NCBI GenBank assembly: GCA_964490175.1
Contig: CAZBAI010000009.1
Location: forward strand, 1-62,014
Length of the DNA stretch: 62,014 nucleotides
Origin: RGIG3077 sp964490175
GTDB lineage: Bacteria; Bacillota; Clostridia; Oscillospirales; Ruminococcaceae
Reading direction: 5' to 3'
Shown: piece after piece, positions 32,728-39,824 of the stretch
How positions within the stretch are numbered: the stretch's first letter is position 1
How the letters are laid out: each line of letters starts with the position of its first letter
Translations under genes and position numbers: made by a program
The notes under the pieces: generated by a model
Databases searched by the model: none
What the model saw: the letters and a program-made list of their open reading frames with translations, nothing else
What the model was told of the DNA's origin: nothing

Positions 32728-32747
32728 TTGCTCTCTCCTTTACCGTT

Positions 32748-34364
32748 TTACTTGGATTTGGCGTTAGTTTTTCCGCCAAGCGCCTTTGTGCTTTGCTTTG
32801 AAGCTTCGCTTTTGTTTTGTGTATTTTTCAAAGCCGAACCGCCGCTTGTGTTTGCATATTCATATTTACCGTATTTACCGTATTTGCCGTAGCCTGCCAC
32901 ACTTTCGGGCACGCCGTTGAGAACATATCCGAGAACTCTGGCGTTTGCGTTCACAACACGTTTTTTAACCTCGTCAACCTCATCATATGTGGAAATGCCG
33001 TAACGTGAAACAAGCACGATGCCCGCAATTATGTCGGAAAGAACAAGCACATCGCTGACAACATTAACAGGCGGTGTATCGATGATGATATAATCGTATT
33101 TTTCCGCAAGCTCGGAAAGAATCTCTTTAGTTGCCTCCGAAGAAAGCAGCTCGGAAGGATTCGGCGGAATAGGGCCGCAGGGAATCACATCAAGATTTTC
33201 GACAACGTTCTTTCTTATGACCTCATCAATTGTATTCAGCCGGCTTATGCAGGTTGCAAAACCGCTTTTTGCGTCAACTTTGAAGATTTTGTTTTGCACG
33301 GGCTTTCTCATATCGGCGTCGATAAGAAGAATTTTCTTGCCCGATTCCGCCATACTTATAGCAAGGTTTGCCGCAATGGTCGATTTGCCCTCGTTTGCAA
33401 GTCCGCTTGTTACGGCAAAAATTTTGTTTTGATAGGGAGCAAGCGCAAAAACGATATTGGTGCGCAAGCTGATAAACTCTTCTTTAACGGCAAACGGCGG
33501 ATTTTCACTCAAAAGCACTGCGCTTGTCGCCGAAGTAAGCTGCCGCCTTGATGTGGCGACTTTGGTTTTTTTACCGTCGGTTCCGATAGTTCTGTAAGCG
33601 CAAACATGAGCCAAATCGGCAAAACCGCATTTTTTGCAAACCTTATCCGATGAATAAATGGTTCTATCGAAAATATACATCAAAAACACAATCGCACAGG
33701 CAAGCACAAAACCGAAAGCAAAGCCTATCACCGAAAGCTTTTTCACGCCGTTGTCGTTAGGTCTAACGGCAGGTTTTGCATCCGCCATGATTTCAACCGA
33801 GCCGGCACCGATAACGGAAACCAAGCTTTCCGGCGCAAGATATGCCACAAAGTTGCAAATATCCGCCGAAATTTCGGGCACGGGTGTTGTCGCCTGAATT
33901 TGAAGCACTTCGGTTTCGTCAACCGACGACATAGTTATGCATTCCAAAAGCTGCGATTTTGAAATACCCTGCTTTTTGTCATAATCTTCACCGATGGTAA
34001 AAATTGTCGAAAGACTTTCGGCGCCGTATTTTTCAATCAGCATATCCGAAACCTCGCCTATGACCATATCGTTTTTTAAAATGACAACATACGTTGCAAC
34101 AAGCTTTTGTGCGGCGGAAAGATCGGAACTGCTGACAATTTCGCTCGAAACGACATCATCGGCATTTTTAACGTAAAGCTGAACGCTTGATGTATACGTC
34201 ACGGGCTTGACAAAGCGTGCATAACAAAACGCAACGGCAAAGCCCGCAAGCGCCAGCACAACTACAATATAAAACTTTTTCAGCAAAAATTTCGCAAGAT
34301 CGAATATGTCCAGCTCCTGCTCCTTTTCATCCTCATAGGTCGATACATAACGTTGCTGATCCAT
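32748..34364 (-). CDS. Fused Wzz-type chain-length regulator and BY-kinase (CpsC/CpsD-like)
   Basis: This 538-aa protein has a cytoplasmic start, membrane helix (about 28-50), extracytoplasmic Wzz region, a second helix (about 205-230), and a C-terminal tyrosine kinase: SGLANEGKSTIAANLA (Walker A, near 320), LLIDADMRKP (A' motif) and YIIIDTPPVN (Walker B). The tail has a Tyr cluster GYGKYGKYGKYEY, the usual autophosphorylation site. Such proteins control polymerisation and export of capsule or exopolysaccharide. Separate CpsC and CpsD are usual in Gram-positives; here they are fused as in Wzc. Start ATG 34362-34364 behind GGAGG. No glycosyltransferases are in the window. Confidence 0.9.
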   Translation of the reverse strand: MDQQRYVSTYEDEKEQELDIFDLAKFLLKKFYIVVVLALAGFAVAFCYARFVKPVTYTSSVQLYVKNADDVVSSEIVSSSDLSAAQKLVATYVVILKNDMVIGEVSDMLIEKYGAESLSTIFTIGEDYDKKQGISKSQLLECITMSSVDETEVLQIQATTPVPEISADICNFVAYLAPESLVSVIGAGSVEIMADAKPAVRPNDNGVKKLSVIGFAFGFVLACAIVFLMYIFDRTIYSSDKVCKKCGFADLAHVCAYRTIGTDGKKTKVATSRRQLTSATSAVLLSENPPFAVKEEFISLRTNIVFALAPYQNKIFAVTSGLANEGKSTIAANLAISMAESGKKILLIDADMRKPVQNKIFKVDAKSGFATCISRLNTIDEVIRKNVVENLDVIPCGPIPPNPSELLSSEATKEILSELAEKYDYIIIDTPPVNVVSDVLVLSDIIAGIVLVSRYGISTYDEVDEVKKRVVNANARVLGYVLNGVPESVAGYGKYGKYGKYEYANTSGGSALKNTQNKSEASKQSTKALGGKTNAKSK

Positions 34365-34450
34365 TAAAAGCCTCCACATTTATTTTTTATGGCAAGCCGC
34401 ATAAAATCGGGTACAACAAACCCAATACGGCAGATGACACTTGTAGTTTG

Positions 34451-34479
34451 ATTATAAAACAAATCTTTCACATTGTCAA
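34451..34479 (-). promoter_or_regulatory. Promoter of the BY-kinase/SGNH operon
   Basis: On the minus strand TTGACA (34474-34479), 17 nt, TATAAT (34451-34456): full consensus. Confidence 0.85.
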
Positions 34480-34583
34480 TTGCATTATTCAAACTTTGTC
34501 AAAATGCACAACTTTTCGCCATGCTTATGCCAACAGCGCCATATTGCGGGCAAAGAATTAACAAAATTTGGTCGAATCGACTG

Positions 34584-34612
34584 TTGACAAGCGTTGAAAA
34601 ATAAGATATCAT
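34584..34612 (+). promoter_or_regulatory. Promoter of the decarboxylase beta/gamma genes
   Basis: TTGACA (34584-34589), 17 nt, TATCAT (34607-34612), about 90 nt before the start codon. Confidence 0.75.
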
Positions 34613-34700
34613 TACCTAAGTATATAGGATTGCTTTTTTTAAGCCTTTTTAAATTTTAAAGCTTTACGGCAAATTCAAGAAAGGAAATATCTTAAAACTT

Positions 34701-35819
34701 ATGGAAATACTCTATGAAAACATATTAAAGCTTGATTGGAAAATGGCGGTGATGTGGCTTATCGGCGCTGTCCTCATCTATCTTGCAATCAAAAAAGATA
34801 TGGAACCGACATTGCTTTTGCCGCTCGGCTTCGGCACGATTCTCGTAAATTTACCGCTTTCCGGCGCAGTAGAGCAAATTATTGACGGCAAAGTACAGGA
34901 AGGTGCGCTTTCCACACTATTTAAAGCGGGAATTTCAAACGAGCTGTTTCCGCTGATATTATTCATCGGCATCGGTGCGATGATAGATTTCGGGCCGTTG
35001 CTTTCCAACCCGAAGCTCATGCTTTTCGGCGCAGCCGCACAATTCGGTATTTTCTTCACGCTATGCGCCGCCTCGATGTTTTTTGAAATTAACGATGCCG
35101 CTTCGATTGCGACTATCGGTGCGGCAGACGGACCCACATCAATAATCGTTGCCCAAAAGCTCAATTCCGATTATCTCGGTGCGATAATGGTCGCCGCATA
35201 TTCATATATGGCGCTTGTTCCGATGATTCAGCCGCCGATAATAAAGCTTTTGACCACCAAAAAGGAACGTCTTATAAGAATGGAGTACGTTTCAAGACCG
35301 GTATCGAAAACAACAAAGATTCTCTTCCCCATTATTATTACGGTAATTGCCGGGCTGATAGCTCCCGCTTCGGTTTCGCTTATCGGATTTTTAATGTTCG
35401 GCAACCTTATGCGTGAATGCGGCGTGCTTGATTCTTTGGCTCAAACCGCACAAAATGTGCTTGCAAACCTCATCACTATATTCTTGGGGATTACAATCTC
35501 TTCGCAAATGCGTGCCGAAGAATTTTTGAAAAAGGAAACCCTCATCATTCTCGGCTTGGGACTTTTCGCATTTATTTTCGATACGGCAGGCGGCGTGATT
35601 TTTGCCAAAATCATAAATCTGTTTTTGAAGAAAAAAATCAACCCGATGATAGGCGCTGCGGGAATTTCCGCTTTTCCCATGTCGGGCAGGGTTGTGCACA
35701 AATTGGCTCGCAGCGAAGATCCCGAAAACTTTTTGCTCATGCAGGCAACCGGCGTCAACGTTTCCGGACAGATAGCTTCGGTAATTGCCGGCGGCTTGAT
35801 TCTCAATTTCTTCGGCTGA
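34701..35819 (+). CDS. Sodium-translocating decarboxylase beta subunit
   Basis: This 372-aa membrane protein matches the OadB/GcdB/MmdB family. Typical segments are LLPLGFGTILVNLP, the Na+ site regions IGIGAMIDFGPLL, GAADGPTSIIVAQKL and the NPMIGAAGISAFPMSGRVV helix. This subunit performs the CO2 release step from carboxybiotin and pumps Na+ out. Which alpha subunit it serves (oxaloacetate, glutaconyl-CoA, methylmalonyl-CoA) cannot be said: no alpha or biotin carrier gene is in the window. A 50-aa gamma-like gene follows. Start ATG 34701 uses AAAGGAAAT, with unusually long spacing. Confidence 0.92.
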   Translation: MEILYENILKLDWKMAVMWLIGAVLIYLAIKKDMEPTLLLPLGFGTILVNLPLSGAVEQIIDGKVQEGALSTLFKAGISNELFPLILFIGIGAMIDFGPLLSNPKLMLFGAAAQFGIFFTLCAASMFFEINDAASIATIGAADGPTSIIVAQKLNSDYLGAIMVAAYSYMALVPMIQPPIIKLLTTKKERLIRMEYVSRPVSKTTKILFPIIITVIAGLIAPASVSLIGFLMFGNLMRECGVLDSLAQTAQNVLANLITIFLGITISSQMRAEEFLKKETLIILGLGLFAFIFDTAGGVIFAKIINLFLKKKINPMIGAAGISAFPMSGRVVHKLARSEDPENFLLMQATGVNVSGQIASVIAGGLILNFFG

Positions 35820-35838
35820 TAAAAAAGGAGTGTGCTTT

Positions 35839-35991
35839 ATGAATATCGAAATTTCAAATTTTGTCGATAATCTTTATTATATGGGCATCGGTATGCTCGG
35901 AATATTCATCGTTATAGGGCTTATCATCGCCATAACAACGCTTTTAAACGCTGTAACATCACCGAAAAATAACGATGATAAAAAGAAATGA
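35839..35991 (+). CDS. Small single-helix protein, decarboxylase gamma (OadG-like)
   Basis: A 50-aa frame starting at ATG 35839 behind AAAGGAG (9 nt upstream) and ending TGA 35989-35991. It begins MNIEISNFVDNLYYMGIGML, has one membrane helix (about 15-38, GIGMLGIFIVIGLIIAITTLLNAV split here for length: GIGMLGIFIV, IGLIIAITTL) and a charged tail SPKNNDDKKK. OadG-family gamma subunits have this shape and sit next to beta. It is 19 nt after the beta gene. Likely stabilises the complex; small enough to be missed by gene callers. Confidence 0.75.
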   Translation: MNIEISNFVDNLYYMGIGMLGIFIVIGLIIAITTLLNAVTSPKNNDDKKK

Positions 35992-36018
35992 ATTTCATTG
36001 CAATCGGCAAAATAGGTA

Positions 36019-36047
36019 TTGAATTGTATGAAATTTTATGCTACAAT
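36019..36047 (+). promoter_or_regulatory. Promoter of rfbB
   Basis: TTGAAT (36019-36024), 17 nt ending in TATGC (extended -10), TACAAT (36042-36047), about 70 nt before rfbB. Confidence 0.7.
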
Positions 36048-36118
36048 GTGGTAAACGCACTAAAACAAACACTGTGCGCAATCCAAAATCAAAAATATAA
36101 AAAAGGAACGGTATTAAC

Positions 36119-37138
36119 ATGAAAATTCTCGTAACCGGCGGCGCCGGATTTATAGGTTCAAACTTTGTTTACTATATGCTTAAAAATCACCCCGATTATG
36201 ATATTGTCTGTATTGACGCACTGACCTATGCAGGCAACCTTTCAACGCTCAAAGAAGCGCTCGAAAACCCAAAATTTAAATTTGTTAAGGGAAATATTGC
36301 CGACAGAGAGCTTGTTTTTGAACTTTTTAAAAACGAAAATTTCGATATCGTCGTCAATTTCGCTGCGGAAAGTCACGTTGACCGCTCAATTGAAAATCCC
36401 GAAATTTTCCTCAAAACAAACATTCTCGGAACGCAGGTTTTGATGGATGCGTGCCGCAAATACGGCATTAAGAGATATCATCAGGTTTCGACCGATGAAG
36501 TCTACGGCGATTTGCCGCTTGACAGACCCGACCTTTTCTTCACCGAACAAACCCCTATTCACACTTCAAGCCCCTATTCGGCTTCAAAAGCCTCGGCTGA
36601 TTTGCTTGTAATGGCATATCACAGAACATTCGGTCTTAACGTCACAATTTCACGTTGCTCCAACAACTACGGTCCGTATCACTTCCCCGAAAAGCTCATT
36701 CCTCTTATGATTGCAAACGCTCTTAACGACAAACCTCTGCCTGTTTACGGCAAGGGCGAAAACGTTCGTGATTGGCTTTATGTCGAAGATCATTGCTCCG
36801 CTATCGACCTTATCATCCACAACGGCAAAGTCGGTGAAGTTTACAACATCGGCGGTCACAACGAAATGGCAAACATTGATGTTGTAAAGCTTGTTCTTGC
36901 CGAGCTTGGCAAAAGCGAAGACCTCATCACCTATGTAACCGACAGAGCCGGTCATGACAGAAGATACGCTATCGACCCCACGAAGATACACAATGAGCTT
37001 GGCTGGCTGCCGGCAACAAAATTTGCCGACGGCATTAAGAAAACAGTTAAGTGGTATCTTGAAAACAAGTCCTGGTGGGAGGAAATCATCAGCGGCGAAT
37101 ATCAAAATTACTACGAAAAAATGTATTCAAACCGCTAA
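36119..37138 (+). CDS. rfbB: dTDP-glucose 4,6-dehydratase
   Basis: This 339-aa enzyme makes dTDP-4-keto-6-deoxyglucose, the precursor of dTDP-rhamnose and other 6-deoxysugars. It has GGAGFIGSNFVYYML (NAD-binding), NFAAESHVDRSIENP, STDEVYGDLPLD with catalytic Asp-Glu, and YSASKASADLLVMAY (YxxxK). rfbA, rfbC and rfbD are not in this window. Start ATG 36119 behind AAAAGGAAC. The following 97-aa gene lies 41 nt downstream. Confidence 0.96.
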   Translation: MKILVTGGAGFIGSNFVYYMLKNHPDYDIVCIDALTYAGNLSTLKEALENPKFKFVKGNIADRELVFELFKNENFDIVVNFAAESHVDRSIENPEIFLKTNILGTQVLMDACRKYGIKRYHQVSTDEVYGDLPLDRPDLFFTEQTPIHTSSPYSASKASADLLVMAYHRTFGLNVTISRCSNNYGPYHFPEKLIPLMIANALNDKPLPVYGKGENVRDWLYVEDHCSAIDLIIHNGKVGEVYNIGGHNEMANIDVVKLVLAELGKSEDLITYVTDRAGHDRRYAIDPTKIHNELGWLPATKFADGIKKTVKWYLENKSWWEEIISGEYQNYYEKMYSNR

Positions 37139-37179
37139 TTACGGTTATTTTTCACACACGCACGTAACGGAGGTAAATT

Positions 37180-37473
37180 ATGAGGCGCATTGTCAGCGTT
37201 GCTGCGGCGATTTTCGCCTGCCTTTTCATTGTTTCTCTCGCTATCGGCGTTCTTTCCAAAAATCAAAAAAACGAGCATGACAAAATGGTTTCGCAAATGA
37301 GCACAACCGTGACAACTGTTGCAACCACTACAAATTTTTGGGATTATGTCGAAAGCCTTAACACAACCACTACTGCGCCGCAAAGCGGGTTGCAGGAGGT
37401 AACTGTGCCTACTCAAACTCAGCCTCCGGCGGTTACAACAGTGCCCGATATTGAAATAGATTTTATCGGATAA
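37180..37473 (+). CDS. Small secreted or membrane-anchored Thr-rich protein (97 aa)
   Basis: The frame has a GGAGG site 6 nt before ATG 37180. It begins MRRIVSVAAAIFACLFIVSL, a membrane/signal segment, followed by a low-complexity Thr/Val/Pro-rich exterior (MSTTVTTVATTT, TTTTAPQSG, TQTQPPAVTT) ending EIDFIG. No cleavage or lipobox motif is clear, so it is probably anchored by the N-terminal helix. Thr-Pro stretches like this are common linker or O-glycosylation-like regions in Ruminococcus-type secreted proteins. No recognised domain. Confidence 0.7.
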   Translation: MRRIVSVAAAIFACLFIVSLAIGVLSKNQKNEHDKMVSQMSTTVTTVATTTNFWDYVESLNTTTTAPQSGLQEVTVPTQTQPPAVTTVPDIEIDFIG

Positions 37474-37509
37474 ATCCCATTTTGTGAACGCACACACAGT
37501 GCAATTACG

Positions 37510-37535
37510 ATATTGATACCTTTTTATGTATCAAT
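37510..37535 (+). other. Perfect 9-bp hairpin downstream of the Thr-rich gene
   Basis: TATTGATAC pairs with GTATCAATA around CTTTTTAT. It may be the 3' end of the upstream transcript, though no T-run follows. Confidence 0.5.
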
Positions 37536-37543
37536 AGCTCATT

Positions 37544-37635
37544 CGTTTAAAACAAAGCCTTTCTTGTGCGTAAGAAACGCAATCGGCAAGGCGTGATTTG
37601 CATAGAGCTTATCACGCTTTGCTTAGATTTAAACG
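37544..37635 (+). ncRNA. Three-way-junction RNA-like structure before the DUF4160 module
   Basis: CGTTTAAA (37544-37551) pairs with TTTAAACG (37628-37635) and encloses two hairpins: TTTCTT (37560-37565) with AAGAAA (37572-37577), and a 12-bp stem GCAAGGCGTGAT (37586-37597) with ATCACGCTTTGC (37611-37622). It lies 34 nt before the first gene of the module. I match it to no known riboswitch or leader; it could be a folded leader, a small RNA, or a DNA cruciform. Transcription is not demonstrated. Confidence 0.5.
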
Positions 37636-37668
37636 GTTCACACGGAATAACGATTGTGAGGTTGCTTT

Positions 37669-37941
37669 ATGATGTATCCATTTTTAACCCTTAACGACGG
37701 AACGGAAATCACACATTCGGATATGCAACCTAACGGAGAAGTTAAGGTGTATATCGAAAAGCCCGATAACAAAGATTGTTTTCATAATGCGTATTGTATA
37801 TTACCCGAATATCGCTGGGAAAAAATCTTCGGTTTTTCCGAAAGCGAGATTTCTTATTACAATAATATAATCGAAACAACCGCTCATTTAATCCTCAGAT
37901 TTTCAAGAGAAGGAGGATTTAATAATGCCGCAAATTTTTAA
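37669..37941 (+). CDS. Small protein of two-gene DUF4160 module (90 aa, unknown)
   Basis: Soluble protein starting MMYPFLTLNDGTEITHSDMQ and ending LILRFSREGGFNNAANF. The N-terminal half looks beta-rich (GEVKVYIEKPDN) and the C-terminal half helical (YRWEKIFGFSESEISYYNNII). I recognise no family. Its last 17 nt overlap the DUF4160 gene, whose ribosome site AGGAGG lies within it, so the two are translationally coupled. Small overlapping pairs with DUF4160 are often toxin-antitoxin-like, which is inference only. Start ATG 37669 behind GAGG. Confidence 0.7.
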   Translation: MMYPFLTLNDGTEITHSDMQPNGEVKVYIEKPDNKDCFHNAYCILPEYRWEKIFGFSESEISYYNNIIETTAHLILRFSREGGFNNAANF

Positions 37942-38203
37942 AGTCGGTGCTTATTGGCTGTATTTTTGGTCTAATGAGAATATACCTCTCGAGCCTGTCC
38001 ATTTTCATATATCAGAGGGATCTCCTTCCTCAAACGCAACAAAAGTATGGATTACCAAACACGGCAAATGCTACCTTTGCAACAACAATTCTCATATACC
38101 GAACAAAATTTTGAATAACATCATCGACATTGCCGAGGCTCGCAGTGATGAAATCATAGAAAAATGGATAGAGTATTTCGGTGAAATCTCATATTTTTGC
38201 TGA
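37925..38203 (+). CDS. DUF4160 domain protein
   Basis: This 92-aa protein opens MPQIFKVGAYWLYFWSNENI and has PVHFHISEG followed by WITKHGKCYL, matching the DUF4160 pattern of a start resembling MP.I...G..I.f.s.e...PPHiHv. and a C-terminal helix with W.e. (EKWIEYFGEIS). DUF4160 proteins are commonly encoded with a small partner and are suspected toxin-antitoxin or regulatory modules; molecular function is unknown. Coupled by a 17-nt overlap to the preceding gene. Confidence 0.8.
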   Translation: MPQIFKVGAYWLYFWSNENIPLEPVHFHISEGSPSSNATKVWITKHGKCYLCNNNSHIPNKILNNIIDIAEARSDEIIEKWIEYFGEISYFC

Positions 38204-38214
38204 TAAATTTTAAA

Positions 38215-38251
38215 AAACGACAATTCTCAGCGCAATTGTCGTTTATTTTTT
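38215..38251 (+). terminator. Terminator between DUF4160 and GH43 genes
   Basis: AAACGACAATT (38215-38225) pairs with AATTGTCGTTT (38234-38244) followed by ATTTTTT. The GH43 ribosome site starts at once after the T-run, so GH43 must be transcribed by readthrough or an unseen promoter. Confidence 0.85.
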
Positions 38252-38267
38252 AAGGAGAAAGCTTGAA

Positions 38268-39749
38268 ATGAAATACAAAAACCCGATAATCAAAGGCTTT
38301 TACCCCGACCCGTCCGTATGCTGTGCAAACGGCAAATTTTATATGGTAGCAAGCAGTTTTCAATATTTTCCCGCAGTGCCGTTGTTTGAAAGCCATGATC
38401 TTGTAAACTGGAAGCAGATAGGTCACGTACTCACAAGACAAAGCCAAATCGAGCTGACAAACGTGCCCGACAGCGGCGGAGTTTTCGCCCCGACTATAAG
38501 ATATTGCAACGGCAGATTCTACATGGTTACAACCAACGATACACTGCACAAAAATTTTTACGTTTTTACCGATGATATTTACTCCGAATGGTCAGAACCT
38601 GTATTTGTTGACCAAGACGGTATCGACCCATCGCTTTATTTTGAAAACGGCAAAGCTTATTTTATGAGCAACGGAACCGATGATTGCGGCAAAAGCGGCG
38701 TTGTTCAATGCGAAATCGACATAAATACAGGCAAAAAGCTAAGCAAAAGTCAATGCATTTGGCAGGGAACAGGCGGAAGATATCTTGAAAGTCCGCATAT
38801 GTACAAAATCGGCGATTTTTACTACCTCACAGCGGCGGAGGGCGGAACGGAATATGGGCATATGATTACATATGCAAGGAGCAAAAGCCTGTTCGGTCCG
38901 TTTGAAAGCTATGACAAAAACCCCGTGCTTACAAACAAAAACAAAGCGCCGTATATCATTCAGGGCATAGGTCACGGCGATTTGATTTGCGACTTTAATT
39001 CAAATTGGTATATATTAAGCTTAGGGTTTCGACAAATGCATTTGTGGATGCCGTATCACCATCTTGGCAGAGAGGTTTTTTTAACCCCTGTATATTTTGA
39101 TGAAAACGGCTGGTTTTTCGCAAAAGACAACGGCACAACCGAAGAATTTTACGAAATAAACGGCGATTTTGAGCAGCATTTTCAGAATGTGTTTACGTTT
39201 GAAGACACAAATCCCGATATTGATTGGTGCTTTTTGAGAGATAAACATGATGAATGCTATGAGCTTTCAGACAAAGCTTTTGTCCTCAAAGGCACGGATA
39301 TTACACTAAGCGATACGGCGTCGCCCACATTTGTTGCGCTTCGCCAGCGTGATTTTTGCGGCAAGCTGCAATGCAAGCTACAAATTGAGGGGTTATGTGC
39401 GGGAATCAGCGTGTATATGTGCGAACACGAGCACTATGACATTATGCTTACTCAAAACAGCGACGGCGGATACAGCGCTGTTTTAATGCTCAATATCGGT
39501 AATATCCATCACACCGAAAAAACGCTTGAGCTTAGTTCAAATGAAGCGGAATTTGAAATTTGCTTTGATAATTTCAGCTATAAATTTGCGGTAATCGAAA
39601 ACGGCAGGCGTATTGAACTTGGCTTTGGCATGGCAAAGTACCTTTCAAGCGAAATAAGCAGTCCGTTTACGGGTGTTGTATTCGGTTTGTTCGCACAAGG
39701 CGAATCAACGGCAAAATTCACACAATTCAAATGCGAATACGATTCATAA
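38268..39749 (+). CDS. Glycoside hydrolase family 43 beta-xylosidase/arabinofuranosidase
   Basis: This 493-aa enzyme has the five-bladed propeller of GH43 (about 1-300) and a C-terminal beta-sandwich (about 310-490). Catalytic residues: Asp14 in FYPDPS (base), Asp120 in GIDPSLYF (pKa modulator), Glu174 in YLESPHMYK (acid). It has no signal peptide, so it acts in the cytoplasm on imported xylo-oligosaccharides or arabinosyl side chains. No transporter, sensor or other xylan gene is adjacent. The terminator immediately upstream suggests attenuation. Start ATG 38268 behind AAGGAG. The exact sugar specificity cannot be assigned. Confidence 0.92.
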   Translation: MKYKNPIIKGFYPDPSVCCANGKFYMVASSFQYFPAVPLFESHDLVNWKQIGHVLTRQSQIELTNVPDSGGVFAPTIRYCNGRFYMVTTNDTLHKNFYVFTDDIYSEWSEPVFVDQDGIDPSLYFENGKAYFMSNGTDDCGKSGVVQCEIDINTGKKLSKSQCIWQGTGGRYLESPHMYKIGDFYYLTAAEGGTEYGHMITYARSKSLFGPFESYDKNPVLTNKNKAPYIIQGIGHGDLICDFNSNWYILSLGFRQMHLWMPYHHLGREVFLTPVYFDENGWFFAKDNGTTEEFYEINGDFEQHFQNVFTFEDTNPDIDWCFLRDKHDECYELSDKAFVLKGTDITLSDTASPTFVALRQRDFCGKLQCKLQIEGLCAGISVYMCEHEHYDIMLTQNSDGGYSAVLMLNIGNIHHTEKTLELSSNEAEFEICFDNFSYKFAVIENGRRIELGFGMAKYLSSEISSPFTGVVFGLFAQGESTAKFTQFKCEYDS

Positions 39750-39760
39750 AATATACAGAT

Positions 39761-39806
39761 AAAAGCCGTCAAAAAGCAATAATATGCTCTTTGACGGCCT
39801 TTAATT
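39761..39806. terminator. Bidirectional terminator between GH43 and AGCS symporter
   Basis: AAAAGCCGTCAAAAAGCA (39761-39778) pairs, with one mismatch, with 39785-39802 (TGCTCTTTGACGGCCTTT); T-rich flanks on both strands. Confidence 0.85.
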
Positions 39807-39824
39807 TTGATTTTGCACGCAAGA

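Larger units (their letters stand above)
34365..34700. other. Divergent regulatory region between BY-kinase and decarboxylase genes
   Basis: About 335 nt with no credible gene. It holds the minus-strand promoter at 34451-34479, the plus-strand promoter at 34584-34612 and the two leaders (about 80 nt each). Confidence 0.7.

Noticed and set aside
37501..37665. Insertion-sequence end or MITE before the DUF4160 pair
   Set aside because: Stems are present but no target duplication, second copy in the window, or transposase gene was found.
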